Made by a program: the position numbers and the translations under genes | Notes under the pieces: model-generated | Seen by the model: only the letters and a program-made list of their open reading frames with translations | Told to the model about the DNA's origin: nothing | The model's database searches: none | NCBI GenBank assembly: GCA_024699325.1 | Contig: JAILPS010000020.1 | Location: 36,354-100,353 of the forward strand | Source of the DNA: Lachnospiraceae bacterium | GTDB lineage: Bacteria; Bacillota; Clostridia; Lachnospirales; Lachnospiraceae | Length of the DNA: 64,000 nt | Direction: 5' to 3' | Part shown: one piece after another, positions 26,633 through 34,915 of the stretch | Layout: the number at the start of each line of letters is the position of its first letter | Position numbering within the stretch: position 1 is the first letter of the stretch

Positions 26633-27832
26633 TTAATTATTCCACGAATAATCAGCCAGATACCTGGCAGCATCGCAGGCCTGTTTTACATATTCAGGCA
26701 TCACTTCAGTCAGCCTGCTCTTCACCTCTGTATAGTGTTCGTTTAACCACTCGAAGGCCCTCACAAGCTCATCTCCCTCAGCTATATCCCTAGCCATTAA
26801 AACATAGTTGTCCGTCGTCCCAAACAGATCCTTAGCTATGCCAACAGCCTTGACAGAATAGCCGCACACAAATGTTGGAACCAGACTGGAATACCCCGCA
26901 ATAGAAGCATGAGTTCTGGCCGCAAACAGCATCCTGCTGTTCGCAATAATATATTTCAGCTCCTTAGAGTTATAAAACTTCTCCACCATCCAGATACGGG
27001 AGTATTTGGATGCATCCGCCTTAAAACTCTCACATATTTTTCTGTGCACGCCGACATCCTGCGACTCCCCGTCATAGACGTGCGGAACCATAGCGACATA
27101 CAGATCTGTGTTGTCAAGAATATGCTCTATAAGCCTTCTGTAAGCCTCAAAAACTATGTCAGGATCAGCATTATCATCAGCCACGACCTGGCTGGCGTTA
27201 ACAGCGATATATCCGCGCTCTAACACATCCCTGGGAATGCTCACCCTGGAAGGCTTAAGCGTAAATGCAGGATCGCACATTTTAAATATCTGTTTCTTCG
27301 GATAACCGATGCTTATAAGCGCATCACAGGTCTCCTGCTCCCTGGGAAATATAAGCGAATACCGCATCAGATCGTTGTATCTGGACTTGTTTTCAACGAT
27401 GTTTTTGTCGACGGAACACCCCCACAAAACCGAAGGAATCCCCCTCTTAAAACAAGCTCTGTTCATCTCACGAAACTGGTACGGCTCCATGTCATAGCAG
27501 TAGGTATCTCCGCCAACGCTCACTGACACAGCGTCACAATTCTTCAGGCTCTTAATCACTGGTATCTGCCTTACAGCCTCACATACTCCATGTAAATGCA
27601 GCACCCTGAAACCAAGGGAAATAAACTTCAAAAATGTTTTGCCAGAAGCATAACAACAGACATCATCATACTCCTCAAAACCATATCTGCTGTCAGCATC
27701 TCTCCTGTAGCTGGCCAGTCGCACCTCTCCGCCACAGCCCCTTAACAGATCAGCCGTGGATTTCACAATAGCATCGGCACCGCGATTGTGGGAGCCTGTA
27801 TGTCCACACAGAATTAAACTCTTCTTCAACAT
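26633..27832 (-). CDS. Polysaccharide pyruvyl transferase family protein
   Basis: A 399-residue protein of the pyruvyl transferase (PssM/CsaB-like) family. It shows LCGHTGSHNRGADAIVKST at the start, a VSVGGDTYC glycine segment, WGCSVDKN, FPREQETCDAL, and FAARTHASIAGYSSLVPTF near the C-terminus. It would add a pyruvate ketal to a sugar, giving the polymer negative charge. It is the first gene of cluster I and has a good ribosome site (AGAGGT). No initiating sugar transferase is in this cluster. Confidence 0.85.
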   Translation of the reverse strand: MLKKSLILCGHTGSHNRGADAIVKSTADLLRGCGGEVRLASYRRDADSRYGFEEYDDVCCYASGKTFLKFISLGFRVLHLHGVCEAVRQIPVIKSLKNCDAVSVSVGGDTYCYDMEPYQFREMNRACFKRGIPSVLWGCSVDKNIVENKSRYNDLMRYSLIFPREQETCDALISIGYPKKQIFKMCDPAFTLKPSRVSIPRDVLERGYIAVNASQVVADDNADPDIVFEAYRRLIEHILDNTDLYVAMVPHVYDGESQDVGVHRKICESFKADASKYSRIWMVEKFYNSKELKYIIANSRMLFAARTHASIAGYSSLVPTFVCGYSVKAVGIAKDLFGTTDNYVLMARDIAEGDELVRAFEWLNEHYTEVKSRLTEVMPEYVKQACDAARYLADYSWNN

Positions 27833-27986
27833 ATTACCTCTGTGATAGTTATATTGTTAAATTATATCTTCAAGTCAGGATTTGCGCATACCTACCCATT
27901 TTCAATACACACAAAACATTATAATTCTACATTTATAAACCTATAAAGTCAATCTAAATCAATGCGATATGCAACTAATTTCACAA

Positions 27987-28015
27987 AAAGGGAAGCGGCA
28001 AAACCGCTTCCCTTT
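27987..28015 (-). terminator. Terminator of the ArsC-like gene
   Basis: A 12-base stem AAAGGGAAGCGG/CCGCTTCCCTTT. On the minus strand it follows the stop codon directly and ends in TTTTTGTG. Confidence 0.85.
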
Positions 28016-28020
28016 AAGCA

Positions 28021-28374
28021 TCATATTTTAATATTCTTCTCCCACTCCTCAGCCTTAAAACCTACAAGAACATAATCGTCGCTCACTAAGAGCGGTCTCT
28101 TGACTAACATTCCGTTAGTCGCTAAGAGCTTATACAGCTCATCATCGCTCATAGTAGGGAGCTTGTCCTTTAACTGCAACTCCTTGTAGAGCATGCCGCT
28201 GGTGTTAAAAAACTTCTTAAGCGGCAGACCACTTCTCGCGTGCCACTCGCGAAGCTCAGCCTCGCTCGGATTATCCTCGGCGATATGGCGGTATGTATAG
28301 TTAACGCCCTGCTCATCCAACCACTTATTGGCCTTCTGGCAGGTTGTACATCTTGGATAGCATATAAATAACAT
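28021..28374 (-). CDS. ArsC/Spx-family thioredoxin-fold protein
   Basis: A 117-residue protein with CYPRCTTCQKANKWL at the N-terminus (a CX3C-like pair) and the RPLLVSDD segment of the ArsC/YffB family. The start is the ATG at 28374, seven bases after AGGAGG; an upstream in-frame start has no ribosome site. It lacks the full arsenate reductase surroundings (no arsR or arsB), so a thiol-redox role is as likely as arsenate reduction. Confidence 0.85.
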   Translation of the reverse strand: MLFICYPRCTTCQKANKWLDEQGVNYTYRHIAEDNPSEAELREWHARSGLPLKKFFNTSGMLYKELQLKDKLPTMSDDELYKLLATNGMLVKRPLLVSDDYVLVGFKAEEWEKNIKI

Positions 28375-28441
28375 GGTAAACCTCCTGTGTGTTTGATAAT
28401 TCATTATAGCATAAAACAGATCCCTAGTCACTAACTAGCGC

Positions 28442-29617
28442 CTACTTCCTGTATATCTTCATCATGTCAACCACCTTCTGGTCGCGGCGCCCGATGGCCA
28501 TCTGCTCGCTCACGTGCTTGCGGTTTACGAACACGTTCTTTATCAGGTAACCTGTGTAATACAACCATGCAAATGGTCTGAGGAGAGCGCACTTCTTCGC
28601 CGCCTCCCAGTGCTCCATGCCACCGCTCTGAAGCTTCTTCATGCACCATACGGGCTTGGATAAAACTCTCTTAATTCTGCTCTTGTAGGCCCTGGTCTTC
28701 CAGTCGCCTGCGCTGCTCTTAGTGACGATATCCACGCGGCTCATAATGTAACCAGCCAGTGCATCAACAGCTTCCTCATCGGCATCCCTGCACCACGTGA
28801 TGGTGTCCCTAAGCCCCAGATACTTCTGACAAAACCTGGTCACATTCTTCGTGACAGTCTCCAGCTTTGCTCTGACAACCAGCTTCCCAAAACCAGCAGC
28901 GTAACTGTCATCATCCAAACATTTGTCGACAAACATCATCCAGTCCACTATCTGCTTCAGACTCAGTCCACCCTCGAAATGTTTGACGATATGCAACAGC
29001 AGCACCAGCCCGTTCTCCATGTCCGGAAAAACCTGCGCAGAGTAACCGCCGCACTCTATAACCTTCGTCCTGCCTATGGCGTCGGCAAAAACCTCCGCCA
29101 GATATTTATCATTATCCCTCATGCCCGCAGGATGTTTGTGCAGCTCATAAACCACACCATCCTTCTTAAGCGAATAGTGATATGTCACGAAATTCTCGTC
29201 ATATTCCAGCTCATAGCCAGCCTCCAGCATGATGTGATACGTCCTGTCAAAATCCTCAGGCCTCACATATATGTCCACATCCGAGCTCACCCTAAGCGTC
29301 GGCTCCGGGTAATACTGTGCAGCCGCCATCCCCTTAAGTACAGCGATATCCAGCCCCCGGCTGTTAAGCAGCTGCATAAGCTCTCCCCCAGCCTCAGCTA
29401 TGGTATACCAGCGGTTAATCTGCCTGCCAAGAGCGTTACACCACCTGTCGTAGACATTCTGCAAAAGCTCATAATCGTCCATTCGTCCATTGGCCAGGCT
29501 AAGCACTCCGTGCACAGAAAGCTGCTTATATACCGTGGGCCACTCCTGTGGGGTAACCTCCACAGGAGTATTCCACAGAGCATTTTTAATAACTCCAAAA
29601 ACCTTGTCGCGATTCAT
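28442..29617 (-). CDS. Nucleotidyltransferase family protein (PF14907 type)
   Basis: A 391-residue protein with a minimal nucleotidyltransferase core. It shows VLKGMAAAQYYPEP, then RVSSDVDIYV (metal-binding D-x-D) and YELHKHP, as in the NTP_transf_5 group. Such genes occur in polysaccharide loci and also beside HPr-kinase-like genes in some lasso peptide clusters; the substrate is unknown. I place the start at ATG 29617, after an ACGGAG site; a longer ORF begins 47 codons earlier without support. Confidence 0.78.
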   Translation of the reverse strand: MNRDKVFGVIKNALWNTPVEVTPQEWPTVYKQLSVHGVLSLANGRMDDYELLQNVYDRWCNALGRQINRWYTIAEAGGELMQLLNSRGLDIAVLKGMAAAQYYPEPTLRVSSDVDIYVRPEDFDRTYHIMLEAGYELEYDENFVTYHYSLKKDGVVYELHKHPAGMRDNDKYLAEVFADAIGRTKVIECGGYSAQVFPDMENGLVLLLHIVKHFEGGLSLKQIVDWMMFVDKCLDDDSYAAGFGKLVVRAKLETVTKNVTRFCQKYLGLRDTITWCRDADEEAVDALAGYIMSRVDIVTKSSAGDWKTRAYKSRIKRVLSKPVWCMKKLQSGGMEHWEAAKKCALLRPFAWLYYTGYLIKNVFVNRKHVSEQMAIGRRDQKVVDMMKIYRK

Positions 29618-29714
29618 AGTTGGCTCCGTTAGTAATATTAATACATGTATTCTACTACTTAACGCCAAGTTAATGCAATCATTTTTTAAGGCAGGGATCA
29701 CTCCCTGCCCGTCA

Positions 29715-30767
29715 TCAGTTTCCGAGAAGCGGCTGGTCGCAAACGAACAGCATCGCATTCACCTCGTCTATGTTATATTGCCCGTGAAGGATGCACTGTA
29801 TAACCAGCTTATCCCTCTTGTCATACGGATTAAACGCCATATCAGCGCTGGCTAGAAGCCCCTTCGCCTCCTCCAGATTAAGCCTCAGCCCGATGCAGAA
29901 CCCCAGCACCGTCTTCTTCTGCGGCTTCTTCGTGTCACCGCACAGGATCTTCGAAAACGCCCCCTTCGTCACATTAGAGCGCTTGTAGACCGTGGTGTTG
30001 TCCATATCCTTCTCGATTATCAGCTTCATCAGGTGGTTCTGAAACGACATTTCGTCCTTATCATCCCTCATGTACAGCGACTTCTGAAATGTCATCTCGT
30101 TAAATGCTCCGACATACGCCTCAGGTTCTAACGCAGCGAAGTCATTCGTCATATGAGCTCTGGCAGCGCGCCTCACAATCCTGCTAACGCTATTCGCTCC
30201 GGTAATCTCATACTCCTTCCTGTGGGCCGCCTTAACGCCCTCATCGTCTATGAAGGAGCTGACCTCAGAGAACAGACTGTTCGACAGCCTGAACGCACTG
30301 TTGTCAAACACCACCAGAGTGACCGTCATATCCACGCCGTCCCTCATCAGAAACGAGCTGATCTCCTGCATGGCAATCTGCAGCGCCTCAGCCTTCGGGA
30401 AGCCATATACCCCCGACGCAATCAGCGGAAATGCAACGCTCTCGCATTCCAGCTTAAGCGCCATATCAAGCGAGCGCCTGTAGCAGTTATGTAGCACATC
30501 AAACTCTCCCGCGCCGCCGCCGTCCCACACAGGGCCAACCGTGTGAATTATGTATTTTGCCTTCAGGTCAAATGCGCTCGTAACCGCAACCTCTCCCGGC
30601 TCCATCTCGCCAATCTTCTCGCGCTCCGCCAGGAGTCTCTCCTCCCCGGCCGCCCTGTAAATCGCCGCATCCACCCCCGACCCAAACTGCGGTTTCGGGT
30701 TGGCAGAATTCACGATGGCATCCGCCTTCACCTGTGTAATATCATTCCTAATAATTTGAAATGGCAT
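29715..30767 (-). CDS. Macro-domain protein with a C-terminal HTH-like helical domain
   Basis: Residues 1-160 are a macro domain (IVNSANPKPQFGSGVDAAIY, later PLIASGVYGFPK), which binds ADP-ribose and often removes ADP-ribose or O-acetyl groups. The last 105 residues form a different helical domain (YKRSNVTKGAFSKI ... PQKKTVLGFCIGLRLNLEEA). I recognise it as a recurrent XRE/HTH-like tail in Clostridia attached to varied N-terminal domains. The start at 30767 follows GGTAGGTGA. A DNA- or RNA-targeted ADP-ribose eraser is a reasonable inference. Confidence 0.85.
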   Translation of the reverse strand: MPFQIIRNDITQVKADAIVNSANPKPQFGSGVDAAIYRAAGEERLLAEREKIGEMEPGEVAVTSAFDLKAKYIIHTVGPVWDGGGAGEFDVLHNCYRRSLDMALKLECESVAFPLIASGVYGFPKAEALQIAMQEISSFLMRDGVDMTVTLVVFDNSAFRLSNSLFSEVSSFIDDEGVKAAHRKEYEITGANSVSRIVRRAARAHMTNDFAALEPEAYVGAFNEMTFQKSLYMRDDKDEMSFQNHLMKLIIEKDMDNTTVYKRSNVTKGAFSKILCGDTKKPQKKTVLGFCIGLRLNLEEAKGLLASADMAFNPYDKRDKLVIQCILHGQYNIDEVNAMLFVCDQPLLGN

Positions 30768-30830
30768 ATTGTCACCTACCTTATGTAATTCCTGAGAACT
30801 CAACCAGATAACCTCTGGCTGAGTTAATGA

Positions 30831-30973
30831 TTATTCTTCTGACAAATATGGCTTTAATATCTCTATAAGTTCGAAAACCTTGGTTCCCGGTGCCGCATCT
30901 GTCGGTGTCTTTTGCTCATTTAATTCATCCAGCTCTTACTTAAATCACTTTTCTTAGGAGGCTTTAAGCTCAT
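30831..30973 (-). pseudogene. Frameshifted small gene overlapping the AAA ATPase stop codon
   Basis: An ATG overlaps the ATPase stop as ATGA (30970-30973) and opens MSLKPPKKSDLSK. One base is then missing near 30933: the frame closes after SWMN, while the -1 frame continues ELDELNEQKTPTDAAPGTK and VFELIEILKPYLSEE to a stop at 30831. Restoring one G would give a 47-residue protein. Programmed slippage is unlikely, because a stop codon in the new frame directly precedes GAG. It is therefore either a recently broken gene or a sequencing error. The product is not recognised. Confidence 0.5.
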
Positions 30974-32178
30974 TCCCACTCCCCTCCTGTCAATATATTA
31001 GTAAGATACGGATCAGCCCCATAACGTCCCTCGAGATATTGCTTATCAAATGCTGCTGTATTATTAATGCGCTCATTGTTCTCTCGACGTATCTCGTAGA
31101 GTGAATATATCTCACTCTCATGCTTGTCATTCAGAGCAGCAAACCAAATCTCATCCCTGCGAAATACCGTATTTCTCATCGTGGTCACATCATGTGATGT
31201 AAATAACAGCTGCGCTCCATTCTTATTAATTCTCTTATTCTTAAACAATGCAATTACATATCGCAAAAGCTTGGGATGGAGCTTGGCATCCAACTCGTCA
31301 ATAATAACTAATCTGCCTTCCTGTAAGGCAAGCAGAACAACCGGCAACGCCGCAAGCAACTTTCTGGTACCATCAGACTCGTCAACATAGCGAAGCTCAT
31401 AAAGACTACCATCAACCATACGCTGTGTGTATAATTGCTTATCAGTATCATCGAAACGATACCCCATAATATCAATCCCCAAATCATTCAATGCATGTAT
31501 TATTCTATCCTTATCCGTTGGATTATCTGAAAACATCACCTGATTATCTATGACTGGATTAGCATAATTCCTGATAATGCATGATTCAAACCACTTCTGC
31601 ACCTCATTAATAACAGGAATATCATAGTTGATTGCAAGGAAAGATAGATATGGCATCTTAGGATTAACAGACTGATTAATTCTAGACTTATTAATGCTTG
31701 CTCCTAAGGCAATCTCAGAACCTTCCCTCTCATAAACAGTTCCAGTTCTCTTCCCACCAATATTTCTCCAATATAGAGCCTCAGAAACAATCTCATCATT
31801 CAGCAACGCGATATTATATCTATATTCACTCTTGTTCTGGCGAAAGAAAATCTCAAACTCAGTTGGTTCATTACGAGAAACAGAATCAAACATAAAAGGC
31901 GAAACATCAACCTTCTGCTGAAATATTTGGTTTTCCCGAGTCTTCTCCAAATCATCTATGGGCTTAACAACAGTAGAAATCAAACATGACAATGCCATTA
32001 GCAGGTTAGTTTTACCTCCACCATTAGGTCCATAAATAACACCAACAGGAAGCATACTACTTCCCTTATCATCTGTAAGTAAAGAATCTGAGAACTCTGG
32101 AATCGGCTCAGCCTGAAAATCAAAAGTTGTCTCACTCCTATAAGACCTAAAATTTGAAAAAGAAAACTGACAAAGCAT
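30970..32178 (-). CDS. AAA family ATPase (AAA_21/AAA15, OLD-like)
   Basis: A 402-residue SMC/OLD-like ATPase. It has SFSNFRSYRSET at the N-terminus, Walker A GPNGGGKTNLL near residue 50, an ABC-type signature region DGTRKLLAALPVVLLAL, and Walker B RLVIIDELDAKLHP with the following LLFTSHD near 325. Such proteins are ATPase subunits of nuclease-linked defence and abortive infection systems, usually with a partner gene; here the downstream partner is a broken 47-codon ORF. It has its own promoter and a strong AAAGGAGGTGG site. Confidence 0.88.
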   Translation of the reverse strand: MLCQFSFSNFRSYRSETTFDFQAEPIPEFSDSLLTDDKGSSMLPVGVIYGPNGGGKTNLLMALSCLISTVVKPIDDLEKTRENQIFQQKVDVSPFMFDSVSRNEPTEFEIFFRQNKSEYRYNIALLNDEIVSEALYWRNIGGKRTGTVYEREGSEIALGASINKSRINQSVNPKMPYLSFLAINYDIPVINEVQKWFESCIIRNYANPVIDNQVMFSDNPTDKDRIIHALNDLGIDIMGYRFDDTDKQLYTQRMVDGSLYELRYVDESDGTRKLLAALPVVLLALQEGRLVIIDELDAKLHPKLLRYVIALFKNKRINKNGAQLLFTSHDVTTMRNTVFRRDEIWFAALNDKHESEIYSLYEIRRENNERINNTAAFDKQYLEGRYGADPYLTNILTGGEWE

Positions 32179-32210
32179 AGTTTTCCACCTCCTTTCACCT
32201 TTTCGATATT

Positions 32211-32239
32211 ATTGTAAACATATTCCCCCTAAAAATCAA
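32211..32239 (-). promoter_or_regulatory. Promoter of the AAA ATPase gene
   Basis: TTGATT, 17 bases, TACAAT on the minus strand, about 30 bases before the start codon. Confidence 0.65.
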
Positions 32240-32325
32240 GTTATATATGCCTATTTTCGAAAATATTTTTTTGAAAGCGTTTTTATAAGGTCTTTTTGTG
32301 TTTATTAACTACATGTTTGTATACA

Positions 32326-32356
32326 CAAAAAACCCTCGCAGTCGAAACTGCGAGGG
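32326..32356 (-). terminator. Terminator of the small membrane protein gene
   Basis: A 10-base stem CCCTCGCAGT/ACTGCGAGGG is followed on the minus strand by TTTTTTGTG. It is nearly identical to the terminator at 33898-33926. Confidence 0.85.
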
Positions 32357-32370
32357 CTAAAATCACAAAC

Positions 32371-32778
32371 CTAATGTGAAGCTATTGCCATAGCAATAAA
32401 ATACAAAACCAAAAGCACCACATAATAAATAATCTCTGATGCAACTCCATCAAAAAATGAAGGAGCACCGCTATCGCCCTTAAAATCAGGATCCATATCA
32501 AAATCCACCTCATCCCTCTCTCGAACGATATTATACAGTTTCTTGTATCGCATCTTCTGATATGTGCACGACGCATTCAATCCCAAAAACACAATATGAA
32601 TTACAAACACACACGCACACGCTGCATTCTCAAATCCTCTGCTCTCTGGAAAAGCAAAGTACCCCATAACAAATACCGTAACCATGACAACCGCAACCAC
32701 CTTCATCACATACGAAAGCACCGTCATGTTGCCAATCACTCTCTGGATCATCTCCAAATGTTTACTCTTATTATCCAT
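32371..32778 (-). CDS. Small membrane protein of unknown function
   Basis: A 135-residue protein with three hydrophobic segments (about residues 22-44, 52-74 and 112-133). It has an N-terminal HLEMIQRVIGNM pattern and YKKLYNIVRER between the second and third segments. This pattern resembles a widespread small membrane family found near defence genes, but I cannot name it with certainty. The start at 32778 follows GAGGTG. It has its own promoter and terminator, so it is a single-gene unit between the AAA ATPase and a glycosyltransferase. Confidence 0.65.
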   Translation of the reverse strand: MDNKSKHLEMIQRVIGNMTVLSYVMKVVAVVMVTVFVMGYFAFPESRGFENAACACVFVIHIVFLGLNASCTYQKMRYKKLYNIVRERDEVDFDMDPDFKGDSGAPSFFDGVASEIIYYVVLLVLYFIAMAIASH

Positions 32779-32828
32779 TCCCCCACCTCGATTATAAATA
32801 TTAAGTGTTATATGATAACACTGCATAA

Positions 32829-32857
32829 AATATATCATAGGGGCTATAATATTACAA
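32829..32857 (-). promoter_or_regulatory. Promoter of the small membrane protein gene
   Basis: TTGTAA, 17 bases, TATATT on the minus strand. Confidence 0.55.
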
Positions 32858-32955
32858 TAATTATTATAAATAAAAACCTTAAAAAGAACTTAAGATAATC
32901 TGTAGTGGTAAAATGTTAAATGCAACCACTCAGCTCCGCAGAAGTCTCCTCCTAA

Positions 32956-33714
32956 TCACCGTCTCTGCCCAAATGGTCGTAGCACCAAATATTTAATTAT
33001 CTCATAAGCCCATCTCTGCCAGTAGTAAAGCTTGCTCATGCCATACTTCTTATAAATGCTGTAAGTTGTGTCCACTCTACTCTTAACATCCTTCAGGCTC
33101 TTCCTAGTGCTCATACCACTCCTGCCAAAGGAAAAATTACTTACAACCTTATCCACTGTAACTATCTTCTTCCCGGCCTGACGAACTGCCGTTATAAAAT
33201 CAAAATCGCCATACATGGTCTCTATTGGATATGGAAATGCCATCAAGGTATCTCTCGTAGAAAACATTCCCGGATGGCACCACCCTGTTGTCGTCCACAG
33301 TTTTCCAATCTTGGCATGTTTAATCCATGTATTCTTACCACACATTCTGACACTGCCCCAGGCTGCCGCATAGCGTTCCTTCTCATACAACTCAACCATG
33401 GTCCGCACAGCATCAGGCTCATACCAGTCGTCCGAATTAATCTGCCCTACCAGCTCACCATGAGCCATCCTGGCTCCCTTATTCAGCGCGTCATACATGC
33501 CCTGATCAGGTTCTGAAACTATAGTCAATGTTTTACCTTCCAAACGACCAAAAGCCTCCTGATAGGACCTGGCTATATCCAGCGTCCTATCTGTGGAGGC
33601 ACCATCAACTATAATGTATTCAATATTGTCATATGTTTGATTTAACACGGATTCTATTGTTCTAGCTATTGTTTTTTCGCTATTACAAACCGCACTGATT
33701 ACAGTTACTAACAC
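32956..33714 (-). CDS. Family 2 glycosyltransferase (stand-alone)
   Basis: A 252-residue GT2 enzyme with VTVISAVCNSEKTI, the IIVDGASTDRT motif and QINSDDWYEPDAV (metal site). It is similar to colanic-acid-type WcaA/WcaE enzymes. It starts with GTG at 33714. It has its own promoter, whose sequence resembles that of the main glycan operon at 55398, and so may be co-regulated with it despite lying 20 kb away. Confidence 0.88.
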   Translation of the reverse strand: MLVTVISAVCNSEKTIARTIESVLNQTYDNIEYIIVDGASTDRTLDIARSYQEAFGRLEGKTLTIVSEPDQGMYDALNKGARMAHGELVGQINSDDWYEPDAVRTMVELYEKERYAAAWGSVRMCGKNTWIKHAKIGKLWTTTGWCHPGMFSTRDTLMAFPYPIETMYGDFDFITAVRQAGKKIVTVDKVVSNFSFGRSGMSTRKSLKDVKSRVDTTYSIYKKYGMSKLYYWQRWAYEIIKYLVLRPFGQRR

Positions 33715-33789
33715 TTTATTTAGGTTACCTCTTCAATAAATTCTTAATTATATAGTTTGACATAAATATCCATGCAAACACACAAAAAT

Positions 33790-33818
33790 ATTTTACTTTT
33801 TCCATGTAATTATGTCAA
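33790..33818 (-). promoter_or_regulatory. Promoter of the stand-alone glycosyltransferase
   Basis: TTGACA, 17 bases, TAAAAT on the minus strand. The first five spacer bases (TAATT) and the last four (AAAG is shared) match the promoter at 55398-55426. Confidence 0.7.
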
Positions 33819-33897
33819 TTATTTTAGAGGATGAAGGAGGACAAAACAAATCAAGCACATCCGTAGGTTTTAAAGCAATTGTCGCCACAATTACACC

Positions 33898-33926
33898 AAA
33901 AACCCTCGCAGCCGAAACTGCGAGGG
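33898..33926 (-). terminator. Terminator of the Abi gene
   Basis: A 9-base stem CCCTCGCAG/CTGCGAGGG followed on the minus strand by TTTTTGG, ten bases past the Abi stop codon. Confidence 0.85.
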
Positions 33927-33935
33927 CTCATCTTA

Positions 33936-34835
33936 TCATTCCACTATCCCTAGTACTTCTTTCCAATCTTGGGTAAATCCATAATGTTCTAACCTAACAA
34001 ACGGATACTTAGAAACTAACTCACATATTTTTTTAGCAAATGTATCCCATATAGCCTCATCAGGAATAATCTTCTTAATTACAATAATATATGCAAATAA
34101 TTGTTTTGATGCTCTATTAATCGATATATTATTTTCCTTAAAAATCTTTTTATCCCTTTTTCCTAATAATACAGAAATTGGCAACGGTCTATTATATAAT
34201 CTAGCTCTATGTGCGCAAATATTTCTTAGTATAGTGCAACAGTGGAGCCAGTTGCTAATATAACGTTCATTAATCGGTGAATATTTTTTCTTACATATAT
34301 TTTTTCTATCAATGAGTTTCAAATTGTTAAACAGTCTCGATAGTGTTCCCAAAGTCAATAATTCAACCAGAACCCATATGGGAAATTGATTGTTATATGT
34401 TTTTTTGTGATGTTTAACAAAAGCCTCTGTATTGCCATATTCATCAATAGCTTTTTGATATTCATCTTCAAACGCATTAAATCTATCTGTATCATCAAAA
34501 TTACTACTATCATAATATCCTAAGGGTCCATATTTTTCAGCAAAAAAGTATGCTATGTTAGTCCTCATAGATATTTCTACACTTTCCAAAAGATACATTA
34601 ATGCCGCTCTCAATTCCATATCAAAATTATATATTTGAATGATATCATCAAAGCTAACATTATCATAGAACGAATCATTTTTTCTGAGTGTTAATGAATA
34701 AGCGCTTAACCTATAATAATTAAGAGAACTTAATAACTTAGAAGCTTTATCTTCATCACTGATTATTAACCCTCTAGTTTTTAATATTTTAATTTGCTCT
34801 TCAATTGTTTTAAATGGTTTCACATTTTCTGACAT
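33936..34835 (-). CDS. Abi_2 family abortive infection protein (AbiD/AbiF-like)
   Basis: A 299-residue protein of the Abi_2 family (PF07751). It shows the N-terminal TIEEQIKILKTRG, the NYYRLSAYSL motif, YNFDMELRAALMYLLESVEISMR (shortened), PIWVLVELLTLGTLSRLF, and the RNICAHRARLYN motif near residue 210. The last is a HEPN-type R-x4-6-H ribonuclease signature. Known members limit phage growth by killing or arresting the host cell. The gene is AT-rich against its surroundings, which suggests transfer. It starts ATG after TTGGAGGTG and is directly preceded by a structured RNA with its own promoter, so the RNA is a likely antitoxin or attenuator. Confidence 0.9.
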   Translation of the reverse strand: MSENVKPFKTIEEQIKILKTRGLIISDEDKASKLLSSLNYYRLSAYSLTLRKNDSFYDNVSFDDIIQIYNFDMELRAALMYLLESVEISMRTNIAYFFAEKYGPLGYYDSSNFDDTDRFNAFEDEYQKAIDEYGNTEAFVKHHKKTYNNQFPIWVLVELLTLGTLSRLFNNLKLIDRKNICKKKYSPINERYISNWLHCCTILRNICAHRARLYNRPLPISVLLGKRDKKIFKENNISINRASKQLFAYIIVIKKIIPDEAIWDTFAKKICELVSKYPFVRLEHYGFTQDWKEVLGIVE

Positions 34836-34849
34836 AAAACACCTCCAAA

Positions 34850-34910
34850 AACAAAAGTCCCACCTTGTTACGCATGTAGCGATGCTACAGAGGCTCGGTG
34901 GGATCTGTTA
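34850..34910 (-). ncRNA. Structured leader or small RNA before the Abi gene (abiF-RNA-like)
   Basis: On the minus strand CCCACC (34897-34902) pairs with GGTGGG (34859-34864), enclosing a perfect hairpin TGTAGC-ATC-GCTACA (34875-34889). The outer stem is followed at once by a T-rich tract (ACTTTTGTTTTT), which makes it terminator-like, and then by the Abi ribosome site. A conserved abiF RNA motif has been described upstream of Abi_2 genes; the match here is by position and general shape, not by a covariance search. Confidence 0.65.
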
Positions 34911-34915
34911 AATTA

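Noticed and set aside
28021..28374. An arsenic resistance gene proper
   Set aside because: Only an ArsC/Spx-like fold is visible, without arsR, arsB or acr3 nearby, so a narrower name is not justified.
28979..29632. A 217-codon plus-strand open frame opposite the PF14907-type gene
   Set aside because: No ribosome site, no family pattern, and the minus-strand protein is clear.
29689..29712. Hairpin GGCAGGGA/TCCCTGCC after the macro-domain gene as a terminator
   Set aside because: The stem is good, but on the minus strand it is followed by TTAAAAAATG and not by a T-tract, so I do not call a terminator.
30900..30973. Programmed -1 frameshift in the small ORF after the AAA ATPase
   Set aside because: The codon before GAG in the new frame is a stop (TAA) and no slippery heptamer is present, so ribosomal slippage cannot easily produce the joined protein.
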